Part shown: piece after piece, positions 17,092-25,715 of the stretch
Position numbering within the stretch: position 1 is the stretch's first letter
Layout of the letters: the number at the start of each line of letters is the position of its first letter
Assembly: GCF_003386195.1 (NCBI RefSeq)
Contig: NZ_QRDX01000006.1
Coordinates: 62,001-126,000 of the forward strand
From: Seonamhaeicola aphaedonensis
Lineage (GTDB): Bacteria > Bacteroidota > Bacteroidia > Flavobacteriales > Flavobacteriaceae
Reading direction: 5' to 3'
DNA: 64,000 nt
The notes under the pieces: model-generated
What the model was told of the DNA's origin: nothing
The model's input: only the letters and a program-made list of their open reading frames with translations
The model's database searches: none
Made by a program: the position numbers and the translations under genes

Positions 17092-18233
17092 AACTTAACA
17101 GATTTGTAACAGTCGTTTAACCTATTCATTATTACCTCTGAATTTGTGTCTTTTAATATGCCTTCGTGAACAATATCGGCACCCTGCTCTTGAAATGCAT
17201 TCCAACCTGGATGTTGCGGACGTATATAAGCATTTTCAATAGTCCATTTGGTATCCTTAAAAAAGTTATGACATAAGGTGTTGTTATCCTTACTTTCCCA
17301 AGCATTTTTACTTGCTGGTTGTCCGCCATTTTTGGTAAAAACCCCTTCTTGAACCTCTGCACTAGCAACATAGCTCACATAATTTGAAGCCATTTCAGGA
17401 TGTTTTGTTAGAGCAGACACCGCTAAACCTACACCGCCCATAATGGTTGCTATGTTTTTTTGTTGCCCTGTTGGACTGTTAATAAAATACACTAAGATTT
17501 TGGTGTAATTTTGGCGCGAATAGTTTGTGTATCCAAATAAATAGGGCGAATATATAATACCATCCTCATTTCCCATCTTATCCAATATTTGGATGGGATT
17601 CCAGTTTAAAGATTGTGGATGACTTTGTTCAACATGAAACTTTATATCATCTAATACCGAAATACCTACTTTTGAATTTATTTCCTTATTTTGGATGAAT
17701 GCCGGACCATAATTTTGAACACAAAGCGTTAAAAACGTACACCAAATATCTGTTGGGCAAAGTGCCCAAGCCACGGAAAACCCAGAAGGTAACTTTTTAT
17801 AAAATGCTTTTAATTCCTCTTGATTTTTAGGTAAGCTCAGTTCCAAACTATCTATAATATCTTTTCTATATGAAGCCACCAAAGCAGCCGCATCAATTGG
17901 AGTGGCGTAAAGGTGGTTCTCATAATTATAGATATCGAAACATTTGCCTAAAGCCTGTTGTTTCAAGGCGTTTAATTCCTCGGTTTTTATATAATCTTCT
18001 AACTTAAGCAATAAACCATTTTTATGGGCTTGTCCCATATAGGGATGGTCTATGGTTATTAAATCAAAATTTTCAATTAAATCTTCAATAGGCGTGTCTC
18101 CAAATTCCTTTAGAGAACGAACTTTCCAAGTAATATTGACATTTGGATTGTTTTTTTGAAACGCCTTTGATGTCGCTATTAGGGGTTCATAACCCCTTGG
18201 ATGGTCCCACGCTATGCCTTTTAATTCAATCAT
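17088..18233 (-). CDS. Solute-binding-protein-like protein without signal peptide
   Basis: A 381-residue protein resembling the sugar-binding proteins of ABC importers (SBP family 1): ATSKAFQKNNPNVNITWKVRS near the N-terminus, FDLITIDHPYMGQAHKNGLLLKLEDY around residue 55-80, and a C-terminal GGQPASKNAWES. It begins MIELKGIAWDHPRGYEPLI, with no signal peptide or lipobox, and no ABC permease or ATPase gene is nearby. It therefore looks cytoplasmic, with a role other than import. It is coupled to an enoyl-CoA hydratase and CoA transferase. Possible roles are a ligand sensor or an adaptor for those enzymes; I cannot decide. Confidence 0.75.
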   Translation of the reverse strand: MIELKGIAWDHPRGYEPLIATSKAFQKNNPNVNITWKVRSLKEFGDTPIEDLIENFDLITIDHPYMGQAHKNGLLLKLEDYIKTEELNALKQQALGKCFDIYNYENHLYATPIDAAALVASYRKDIIDSLELSLPKNQEELKAFYKKLPSGFSVAWALCPTDIWCTFLTLCVQNYGPAFIQNKEINSKVGISVLDDIKFHVEQSHPQSLNWNPIQILDKMGNEDGIIYSPYLFGYTNYSRQNYTKILVYFINSPTGQQKNIATIMGGVGLAVSALTKHPEMASNYVSYVASAEVQEGVFTKNGGQPASKNAWESKDNNTLCHNFFKDTKWTIENAYIRPQHPGWNAFQEQGADIVHEGILKDTNSEVIMNRLNDCYKSVKL

Positions 18234-18248
18234 TATAACTTAATTAAA

Positions 18249-19301
18249 TTATAACCAGCAAATATTTACTGGTGTATTTACTTTAAAAGTTGATTTTTTT
18301 TGAAGTGTGCCATCGTTAGTGTTTATCTCAAACACTACTAAGCTATTACTATCCTGATTGGCGGCTATAAGCCATTTGCCTTCGGGATGGATATTAAAAT
18401 CTCGTGGGTTTTTACCATAGGTAGTTTGATGCCCTACAAGGGATAATTGTTTTGATTGGGCATCAATTTTAAAAATAGTAATGGTTTCAGAACCGCGATT
18501 GGATGCATATAAAAAATTACCGTTCGGGTGTATTCTCAGGGCCGCACCACCTATGGCTCCATTATAATTATCAGGAATAAAACTTATCTTTTGAACTATA
18601 GCATGTTCACCCACGGTTAAATCTGCAACAAAAAGCTCCCCAGTTAATTCTCCGAGTATATAGGCAAATTCTTGGTTGCTATCCATAACCATGTGTCGCG
18701 CACCACTACCCGCTTCAATTTTAACATCCAAAGCTGGCGTGCCCTCCCATTTTTGTTCTTTTTCTTTCCATTGGTAGGCCTTTGCGGTATCTAAAGTTAA
18801 ATCTACCGCGTACATATGATTATGTGCAAAAGGATATATCATGTGGGCATGCGCCGCTTCCTGCCTTTCTTTGTTAGGTCCAATACCTTCGTGTTTAATA
18901 TCTTGTGAATAGGGTTTGATACTACCGTCTTGATTTATAGGATAAGACAATATGTTTCCTGACACATAACTGGCTACTACCAAGTTGTTTTCTATAATTG
19001 CCAAATGACAGGCATAATCGCCATGTATAGGCTGTGAATTTATCATACTTAATGCACCATCTTCCTCAATCTTATAGGCATAAAGTCTTGGTTGTAGGTT
19101 TTGGTACATTTCCTCTAGTGCATACAAGAATTTTTTATCATTTGAAATTGCTAGGTAACTAGGGCTTCGCTGTTTAGTATAGCTTTTTTCAATTATCTCA
19201 CCTGTTTCTAAATTAATTTCAAAACAACCTACACCTTCGCCTTGTGGACTTTCAGCTGGAGCACCCTGCTCTGTATAACTTCCTGTATAAAAAAAACCCA
19301 T
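18249..19301 (-). CDS. Beta-propeller sugar lactonase (6-phosphogluconolactonase type)
   Basis: A seven-bladed beta-propeller of the lactonase family (PF10282 type), about 350 residues. Recurrent blade motifs include SPSYLAISNDKKFLYAL, GSGARHMVMDSNQEFAYIL, RIHPNGNFLYASNRGSETI and DFNIHPEGKWLIAANQDS. I start it at ATG 19301 (MGFFYTGSYTEQG) because the family starts just before the YxGSYT motif; the longer frame begins with TTG at 19337 and would add a short hydrophobic leader, so an exported form cannot be ruled out. It is sandwiched between an aldose-dehydrogenase-like SDR and genes leading to mannonate dehydratase, which suggests hydrolysis of mannonolactone. Confidence 0.85.
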   Translation of the reverse strand: MGFFYTGSYTEQGAPAESPQGEGVGCFEINLETGEIIEKSYTKQRSPSYLAISNDKKFLYALEEMYQNLQPRLYAYKIEEDGALSMINSQPIHGDYACHLAIIENNLVVASYVSGNILSYPINQDGSIKPYSQDIKHEGIGPNKERQEAAHAHMIYPFAHNHMYAVDLTLDTAKAYQWKEKEQKWEGTPALDVKIEAGSGARHMVMDSNQEFAYILGELTGELFVADLTVGEHAIVQKISFIPDNYNGAIGGAALRIHPNGNFLYASNRGSETITIFKIDAQSKQLSLVGHQTTYGKNPRDFNIHPEGKWLIAANQDSNSLVVFEINTNDGTLQKKSTFKVNTPVNICWL

Positions 19302-19344
19302 ACTTTGTAATATTATAGTTATTAAAATAGCTTTCAATGATTTG

Positions 19345-20142
19345 TTATTTTTCGCGTAAGGGACGTGGATCGTATTGAATGGTGTGATTCATGTAAGCCC
19401 CGTCTATATACAAATCGGCCCCATTAATGTAATCTGCCATATCACTTGCTAAAAAGGCTACCGTATTACCAACTTCCTCTACATTACCAATTCTTCCAGA
19501 TGGTATCCAATTATGAAACTTCTCTCTACCAAATTTATTAATTTCCTCTCGATTCATATTCGTTTCTATGGCCCCTGGTGCTACAGATACGACTCTTATA
19601 TTATCCTCTGCCAATTCCAAAGACAGACATTTTGAAAACATTTTTAAGCCCGCTTTTGCAGAACAATAGTGAATCAATCCTTTTCTAGGCACTGCATCAT
19701 GAATTGAGGAAATATTTATAACAACACCACCTCCATTGTTCTCCATACGTTTGCCTGCCTCTTTAGCACATAAAAATGGACCTTTTAAATTGATACCCAT
19801 TACCCTATCCCATTCGTCTTCTTCTAAATCTAAAACATGCTCTATACTTTCACTACCAGCATTATTGACAAGAATATCAATAGTGCCAATTTCAGCATCC
19901 ATCTTACTGAACATATCCTGAACTTCCTGAGCTTTTGCTACATTAGCCTTTCCCATACAGACATTAACGTTGTATTTAGATTTGATCTCATCTACTACCT
20001 CTTGTGCCTTTTCTTTATTACTGTAATAATTGATAAACACATCTGCTCCACAAGCCGCCAACGCCTTACAAATTCCTGCGCCAATACCTTGGCTTCCTCC
20101 TGTTACTAGGGCTTTTTTGCCTTTTAAGTTAATTTGTGTCAT
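19345..20142 (-). CDS. SDR oxidoreductase, probable aldose 1-dehydrogenase
   Basis: A 265-residue classical short-chain dehydrogenase: cofactor motif TGGSQGIG (about 14-21), NNAG near 92, catalytic SSIHD...YCSAK (Ser about 146, Tyr about 160, Lys about 164). INISSIHDAVPRKGLIHY closely resembles the active-site segment of Bacillus glucose 1-dehydrogenase. Together with the next gene (lactonase) and the mannonate dehydratase, I infer oxidation of D-mannose to its lactone. The alternative is a fructuronate reductase or another sugar dehydrogenase; sequence alone cannot fix the substrate. Confidence 0.85.
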   Translation of the reverse strand: MTQINLKGKKALVTGGSQGIGAGICKALAACGADVFINYYSNKEKAQEVVDEIKSKYNVNVCMGKANVAKAQEVQDMFSKMDAEIGTIDILVNNAGSESIEHVLDLEEDEWDRVMGINLKGPFLCAKEAGKRMENNGGGVVINISSIHDAVPRKGLIHYCSAKAGLKMFSKCLSLELAEDNIRVVSVAPGAIETNMNREEINKFGREKFHNWIPSGRIGNVEEVGNTVAFLASDMADYINGADLYIDGAYMNHTIQYDPRPLREK

Positions 20143-20148
20143 TGGATT

Positions 20149-20583
20149 TTAATTTTTTTTTTTGTTATCGAAACAAGCTGATACCATCTGTTTTAGTTCA
20201 GCTATTTGTTCACCATTTAATTGAAAAAATTCAAAGTCTGAGATGTGTGTATTTGATTTTTCAACAATAATTATTTCGCTTCCCTCCCTCATGGCTATAT
20301 TATGCCAAGCATTAGCAGGAATATTATAGGTAATGTTCGGTTTTAAAAGTTCGGTTTCGAATGTCACATTATTATTTTCAATTTTTGCACCTATTAAAAC
20401 GGCTTCTCCTTTTAAAAGGATAAATACCTCATCGGTTAAAAAATGAACATCCAATTTCTTTATGTTATCTATGTGTTGTTCTGGCATGTAATTTAGTTGT
20501 GCCACTTGCCAACCTTCACGAATTAAAAACGGATGGTAACCATTACCCTCTACTTTGTATTGTTCTATAACGTTTTTACTCAT
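20149..20583 (-). CDS. Cupin-like small protein
   Basis: A 144-residue protein that looks like a single-domain cupin: beta strands with FLTDEVFILLKGEAVLIGAK (about 49-68), then NITYNIPANAWHNIAMREG (about 85-103), which would be the two cupin motifs. Metal ligands are only partly canonical: the glutamate in DEVF and the histidine in AWHNI are present. It may bind or isomerise a sugar or sugar acid. It sits seven bases before the MFS gene's end and six bases from the SDR gene. Start ATG at 20583. Confidence 0.7.
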   Translation of the reverse strand: MSKNVIEQYKVEGNGYHPFLIREGWQVAQLNYMPEQHIDNIKKLDVHFLTDEVFILLKGEAVLIGAKIENNNVTFETELLKPNITYNIPANAWHNIAMREGSEIIIVEKSNTHISDFEFFQLNGEQIAELKQMVSACFDNKKKN

Positions 20584-20589
20584 ACCGTT

Positions 20590-22041
20590 TTAATCTTTTG
20601 TATTGCCTTTTTTCCAAGACATTTCTATTTCTTCTAATGTTTTGCCTTTTGTTTCTGGAACAAACTTCCATATAAACCAAATAGCTGGTAGTGTTAATGC
20701 GCCGTATAAAAAGAAAGTCCCCGACGGTTTTATAGTTTCTATAAAAACTGGATTAGTTAATGTGATAAAAAAACCTGTAACCATTAAAGATAAACTACCA
20801 ATACTTACTGCCAGACCTCTAATTTTAGTAGGGAATATTTCGCTAATAATAACCCAAACAATAGGACCATAAGAGAAAGCAAAGCAGGCTACATACATTA
20901 ATAGAGGAATGATTACTAGACTAGACCCAACAGCAAATAATGTTCCAACACCAAATAAAGATATGGCCGCACCTATGACACCAATTAAAAGCAATTTTCT
21001 TCGTCCGTATCGTTCAATATTCATGATGGCTACAAAGGTGAAAATTGAATTAACCAATCCTACCAAAACAGCACCCAAAAAAGAACTCTCTACACTTTTA
21101 ATGGACTCATTTAAAATATTGGGAGCAAAATACATGATAGCTGCAATACCACTTAGGTGAGAAAACATAGGTAGCAAAATACCTATTAAAAAAGGCCGTC
21201 TTAAATAAGGCTTTAGTAAATCTTTAAAACCTTGAGATTCTGATTTTGCAACAGCTTTAATTTCTGCTATTTGAGACTGTGCCATAGATTCTCCCATGGT
21301 CTTTACCATGATATCATGTGCTTTGTCTACTTTACCATTGACAGCTAACCATCTAGGACTTTTAGGAACAAAAAACAAGAGTACCAAGAATAACAATGCA
21401 ATTGGGATTTCTGTACCAAACATGCCGCGCCAAATTTCTTGAACAAATAGCCAATTCCAAAAACCACCACTTTCTTGGGTTATAACACCAGCTGATTCCC
21501 CTGCGTTATTTAACACCATCCAATCTACTAAAAAAGCCAACAAAATTCCAAGTGTTATTGAAAGCTGATACAGTGATACCATTTTCCCTCGTTTTTCAGG
21601 TAAGGTTAATTCTGAAATATAAATAGGCGCTACAACAGACGTAATACCCACACCTATACCGCCTATGATTCTCACTACAACTAAAAATATGAAAGAATCG
21701 TTAGATGATGATGACAACCAATAGGTATTGTTTAAATCGCCTAAAAACTGGGGTGGCAGCATAGAACCAAACGCAGAAATCAATAAGCATATAGCTGCAA
21801 CTATCAGAGCATTTTTTCTACCAAATTTATCAGTTATACTTCCTGATATGATACATCCTAAAATGGTACCCAATAAAGCCGATGACACCACCCAACCAAG
21901 CATGCTGGGAGAAAGGTTGTATTGTGCTTCTAAAAATGTATTACATCCAGAGATAATGGCAGTATCATAACCAAAAAGGAACCCTCCAATAGTAGACACA
22001 AAACTGATTCCGTAAACGTAAAATGATGTGTTGGTTTTCAT
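20590..22041 (-). CDS. Sugar porter family MFS transporter
   Basis: A 483-residue, 12-helix transporter of the sugar porter family (xylose/glucose:proton symporter type). The diagnostic motifs are FLFGYDTAIISG in helix 1, DKFGRKNALI, the PKSPRWL motif after helix 6, GRRKLLLIG and the C-terminal PETKGKTLEEIE. It would bring a monosaccharide, plausibly mannose released by periplasmic mannosidases, into the cytoplasm for the dehydrogenase encoded two genes downstream. Extended loops are present between helices 3-4 and 5-6. Confidence 0.92.
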   Translation of the reverse strand: MKTNTSFYVYGISFVSTIGGFLFGYDTAIISGCNTFLEAQYNLSPSMLGWVVSSALLGTILGCIISGSITDKFGRKNALIVAAICLLISAFGSMLPPQFLGDLNNTYWLSSSSNDSFIFLVVVRIIGGIGVGITSVVAPIYISELTLPEKRGKMVSLYQLSITLGILLAFLVDWMVLNNAGESAGVITQESGGFWNWLFVQEIWRGMFGTEIPIALLFLVLLFFVPKSPRWLAVNGKVDKAHDIMVKTMGESMAQSQIAEIKAVAKSESQGFKDLLKPYLRRPFLIGILLPMFSHLSGIAAIMYFAPNILNESIKSVESSFLGAVLVGLVNSIFTFVAIMNIERYGRRKLLLIGVIGAAISLFGVGTLFAVGSSLVIIPLLMYVACFAFSYGPIVWVIISEIFPTKIRGLAVSIGSLSLMVTGFFITLTNPVFIETIKPSGTFFLYGALTLPAIWFIWKFVPETKGKTLEEIEMSWKKGNTKD

Positions 22042-22067
22042 AATTTATATTTAGTGTTGTTGTTTGC

Positions 22068-22772
22068 TTACATAATTCCAAATTTGTTATAGGCATCCAC
22101 GGTACTCATCCCTTCTTCTAAAGCCTTTTTTACGAGTTGCTCTCCTCTAGCCTTTTCGATGGCTCCTGTAAACGCTTTTGCCTCAACTTCTTTTGGTACT
22201 ACAACTACACCATCCCTGTCTCCGTAAATAATGTCGCCTGGATTAATACGTGTACCCTCAATTTCTATAGGAACTCTATAGTCTATAACCTTACCCCTTG
22301 GTCCTTGGTCTTGTGCATAACCTCCATAAGAAAAGGTTGGAAAATTAAGGTTTAGAACTTCGTTAGTATCTCGTGAGTAGCCATGAAGTACCGCTCCTGC
22401 GGCCTTGAGTTTCATAGCACGTGTACTCATTAATCCACCCCAAAGCGCATATCTTGGCGAAGAGCCAGAGCAAATGTAAACTTCATCTTCTTTTAAATCG
22501 TCCAAAGCTTCAAACATAATTCCAAATGGTTTCTTCATCATAGGGTTTTTAGTGTCTTTGACAGACTCTTCAAAAACATCGGCCTCTAGAACTGGCATCG
22601 CTCTACCTATAACCACAAAATCTGTGCTTAATGGCTTTATATTAGGTGGTAAGAATTGATGTTGGTAACCCAACGTATCCAAAATATCGCCTACCAAGGC
22701 AACAAATAATTCTGATTTGGCTATTGCGAATAGCTCTTTATCATCTTTCCAAATTTTATTAGTACTGCTCAT
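22068..22772 (-). CDS. RraA family protein
   Basis: A 234-residue protein of the RraA fold, which includes 4-hydroxy-4-methyl-2-oxoglutarate aldolases and oxaloacetate decarboxylases. It contains the family pattern LWGGLMSTRAMKLKAAGAVLHG (about 110-131), with STRA where aldolases have the Arg-containing active site, and GDIIYGDRDGVVVVPKE near 190. Homologues accompany sugar-acid operons in Bacteroidota with unproved roles. It is the second gene of the LacI-controlled operon, 28 bases after GH38. Confidence 0.85.
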   Translation of the reverse strand: MSSTNKIWKDDKELFAIAKSELFVALVGDILDTLGYQHQFLPPNIKPLSTDFVVIGRAMPVLEADVFEESVKDTKNPMMKKPFGIMFEALDDLKEDEVYICSGSSPRYALWGGLMSTRAMKLKAAGAVLHGYSRDTNEVLNLNFPTFSYGGYAQDQGPRGKVIDYRVPIEIEGTRINPGDIIYGDRDGVVVVPKEVEAKAFTGAIEKARGEQLVKKALEEGMSTVDAYNKFGIM

Positions 22773-22800
22773 ATATTTTGATTACAAAATGTTAATTCTG

Positions 22801-25653
22801 TTATTCTAAGATTATTTTATAGGTTTCAATGGCATTATTCCCTATATCAATTGTTATGTTGTCACCACTTAAGTTGAATACTTCGATTTCTTCTTCAATT
22901 AAATTAGTTTTTATCACTTTTGATGCTGATTTTGGTAGAAATATTGTTGGTTTACTGACTTTACCATCAATTTCTACAAGCCTTAATACAAGTGCGTCTT
23001 CGTCTTCAGCTTTTTTAACTGTACTCACACGCACCATTGGGTTTGAGATATCAAAAAAGCTTTTGCTTTCTGGTAAGCTACCTGAGTTATTTTTTGATTT
23101 TTGCTCACTAACCTGAAGTGGATGGTTTGTTCCGTTTCCAAATTGATAAGATACACCATCATTAGCTTCATGTGACGTTATTGAAAACTCAAAATGATGA
23201 TCTCCGGTTTGGTGGTACCAGTTACCTTCGCCATGACAACTTTTATGTGTTGCCATTAAAATTCCCTGCAGCACAGTATACTCAACAGATTCTCTTGTTG
23301 CATCTATCCAATCTGCTAAAGCGACATCGGTAGCTAGAGTTACTTGGAAACCATCTTTTTCAGAAGATATAAAATTCATTACCTCTCTTGGATGAATCTC
23401 AACAGGTTTTTGGTCGTAAGTACCACCCCATGCCCATCCACGAGGTGCTTGCTTCATTTCAGATTTTCCAACTTCTGCAATAGCAAGAGGTACTTCATAC
23501 TTGATGGTAGAGTTCTCCATATCCAATGGAAGTGCAAGTCTAAACTCTCGGTTATGGGTTCCATCCCAATTTAAAATATCTACTGAAATATCTATTTTTT
23601 TAATTTGATGATATACTTTTATGTATTGTACAATATTGGCATGCTTAAACTTAACCTCGTTTTTAAACTTGGTAAAAACAGAACCGTCATCAACAATTTT
23701 CCAGTTAGCTGTATGCAAACTTGTTTTGTTGAATCCATACATTTTAGGTTCAGTCATTTGAGTAAACTCTCCTGCACCATTACCATCGTATTTCATGGTA
23801 ATAATATCGCCTCCTGCAAACCTTGTAGTTTTAATAACTTCTTTACCTAACTTATTATCAAACAAATATGTTAGTCCACCATCTCCTAATCTTATTGTAT
23901 AAAATTCGTTACGTAAGGCATTGGGAGTTATAGATTTATTGACATTAAAAGACTTTTTGCCCTTCTTTAAATAAAACGTCGAATAACCTAGCGACGGAAT
24001 ATTGGATGCCACAAATTCTAATTCTTTTATCCCTTTATGGCTGCTTATTTGAGAAGGTACTATCTTACCTTTATGATCCACTACGTAATAGTTAGAATTA
24101 TCACTTATATTAACTTTTGCTGTTGCTGTTCTATTCCACGACAAATCGTTATATACTGCTACCGCATTGTTTCTCTTGGTTTTTATATTACTTGTAATTG
24201 AGGTAAGTGATTTTTCAATTAGGCGATCTGCTTCAGACGCGGCAAATTCTAATTTATCACGGAAAATACTATCGGTAATATGTCCATTCTTACCTCCCCA
24301 ACCATGGTCAGGATATATAGATTCCTCAAAAGCTTCAGAAAGTGCTTCTACAGGATAGTCTTCAAAAGAGCCTTTTAAAGTGGCATCAATGGATGCAAAA
24401 ATTTCGGCACTAGGCAATAGACGTCCTGCTTTTCTTGAGGCTGTTATAGCCTTAGCATGACCAGGACCATGAATGTAAGACCAAATATTGGGTCTTTCAC
24501 CTGAAATTGTTTCAAAAACAGCACCAGGTTTTTTAATTTCATTCATTAATGTAGTAACTGTTGAATGTCTTAGCTTTGGCATTTTTACCCCGGTTTTTTC
24601 AATAATGTCATTCCACTCTGAAACAATGGTACCATAGTTAGCTGGCCCTGAAGCATCATTACTTATTACGATGGCAAAATGCGGTGGTAAGTTGTGAGCT
24701 TTATAATAATCACCCCACATTTTTACTCTAGATTGCAATTTATGCATAGCTTCAATAGCATCTTGTTCAAAAAGCTTGTAGAACATAACAGCCCAACCAT
24801 AATTACCTGGACTGTAGGTTGGGATTGACGAACCATCTGGTGAATACCAGTTATAGAACCCCTCTTTCAATCTAGATACAAACAAATTTTCTACTCCAGA
24901 TTTTGCCAATATTTGAGGGAACTGCAAGGTTCTACCAGGTACATCTGTATTAAATGCCGTTATAACATCATTACCTTGAAAATTCTTTTTTAGCCAACGT
25001 CTTCCAAAATACATCTCACGAATTAACTGTTCATCTGTTTGCATGCCTTCATACGGTTGGTTGTATGTTGCACCCCAAGTAAACCTCCCCTCATCCGAGC
25101 GCAACATCACTTCTTGTTTGCGCTCTGGAAATTCTTCAATAAACTCTTTTAGATTTAGTGTTTGTTCCATTCCAAAATGAAAGGCATTATCTGTATCCAT
25201 CATATCCAAAGCAGGCGCAATTATGTCGTGAATACGCTCATGTCTGCAATATTGAGGGGTATCCATCCAAGCGATATCTTGGTGTGAAGAAGATATTATA
25301 TGAAAAGTTCCTTCCTTAAAATATCCCCAGTCTGTAGTCACTAAAGGCGTAAACAATTGTTGTGTTGAACTTTTTCTTGATTTACCTACAAATGTTATCC
25401 TTTCAGGTGTTCCAAAAACAGGCAACCATACCCAGACCTTAGTGTTTTCCTGATTAATTTCTATGGTCTTACCATTTTCAAATGCTATATGTTTGTATTG
25501 ATTTGTATGCTCAATATCTAAACTAGCTTTAGCCAAAAGATTTCCTGTAACCTCTTTATATTCATAAGGTTCAACGTAGGTAATATTGATGGTATTTTGC
25601 CCAAACGCAAAACCAAACACCACCATTAATACTAAAAATATAGACTTTTTCAT
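22801..25653 (-). CDS. GH38 alpha-mannosidase (first copy)
   Basis: A 950-residue enzyme with a cleavable signal peptide (ending FGFAFGQ, residue 19). The catalytic barrel carries HIISSSHQDIAWMD with zinc ligands His124 and Asp126 and the likely nucleophile Asp237 in AFNTDVPG. The C-terminal beta-sandwich part contains GDHHFEFSITSH. GH38 enzymes remove alpha-linked mannose with retention; substrates range over N-glycans and mannan side chains. It is the first gene of the long operon and its leader contains a LacI-type operator, so it should be the most directly regulated gene. Confidence 0.92.
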   Translation of the reverse strand: MKKSIFLVLMVVFGFAFGQNTINITYVEPYEYKEVTGNLLAKASLDIEHTNQYKHIAFENGKTIEINQENTKVWVWLPVFGTPERITFVGKSRKSSTQQLFTPLVTTDWGYFKEGTFHIISSSHQDIAWMDTPQYCRHERIHDIIAPALDMMDTDNAFHFGMEQTLNLKEFIEEFPERKQEVMLRSDEGRFTWGATYNQPYEGMQTDEQLIREMYFGRRWLKKNFQGNDVITAFNTDVPGRTLQFPQILAKSGVENLFVSRLKEGFYNWYSPDGSSIPTYSPGNYGWAVMFYKLFEQDAIEAMHKLQSRVKMWGDYYKAHNLPPHFAIVISNDASGPANYGTIVSEWNDIIEKTGVKMPKLRHSTVTTLMNEIKKPGAVFETISGERPNIWSYIHGPGHAKAITASRKAGRLLPSAEIFASIDATLKGSFEDYPVEALSEAFEESIYPDHGWGGKNGHITDSIFRDKLEFAASEADRLIEKSLTSITSNIKTKRNNAVAVYNDLSWNRTATAKVNISDNSNYYVVDHKGKIVPSQISSHKGIKELEFVASNIPSLGYSTFYLKKGKKSFNVNKSITPNALRNEFYTIRLGDGGLTYLFDNKLGKEVIKTTRFAGGDIITMKYDGNGAGEFTQMTEPKMYGFNKTSLHTANWKIVDDGSVFTKFKNEVKFKHANIVQYIKVYHQIKKIDISVDILNWDGTHNREFRLALPLDMENSTIKYEVPLAIAEVGKSEMKQAPRGWAWGGTYDQKPVEIHPREVMNFISSEKDGFQVTLATDVALADWIDATRESVEYTVLQGILMATHKSCHGEGNWYHQTGDHHFEFSITSHEANDGVSYQFGNGTNHPLQVSEQKSKNNSGSLPESKSFFDISNPMVRVSTVKKAEDEDALVLRLVEIDGKVSKPTIFLPKSASKVIKTNLIEEEIEVFNLSGDNITIDIGNNAIETYKIILE

Positions 25654-25683
25654 ATCCCTTAAATTTTAATTATGTTTTAACTT

Positions 25684-25700
25684 ACTAAATCGGTTTAGTT
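25684..25700. promoter_or_regulatory. Candidate LacI-family operator before the GH38 operon
   Basis: The palindrome ACTAAATCGGTTTAGT, centred on CG, lies about 30 bases before the GH38 start, between lacI and GH38. Its 16-base core recurs exactly upstream of lacI (26755-26772). LacI-family proteins bind such odd-even palindromes with a central CG. At this position bound repressor would block readthrough from lacI or a nearby promoter into the operon. Confidence 0.85.
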
Positions 25701-25715
25701 TATTTTGAAAAAAAC

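Noticed and set aside
17088-18233. ABC sugar importer component
   Set aside because: There is no signal peptide or lipobox and no permease or ATPase gene anywhere in the operon, so I do not call it an importer subunit.
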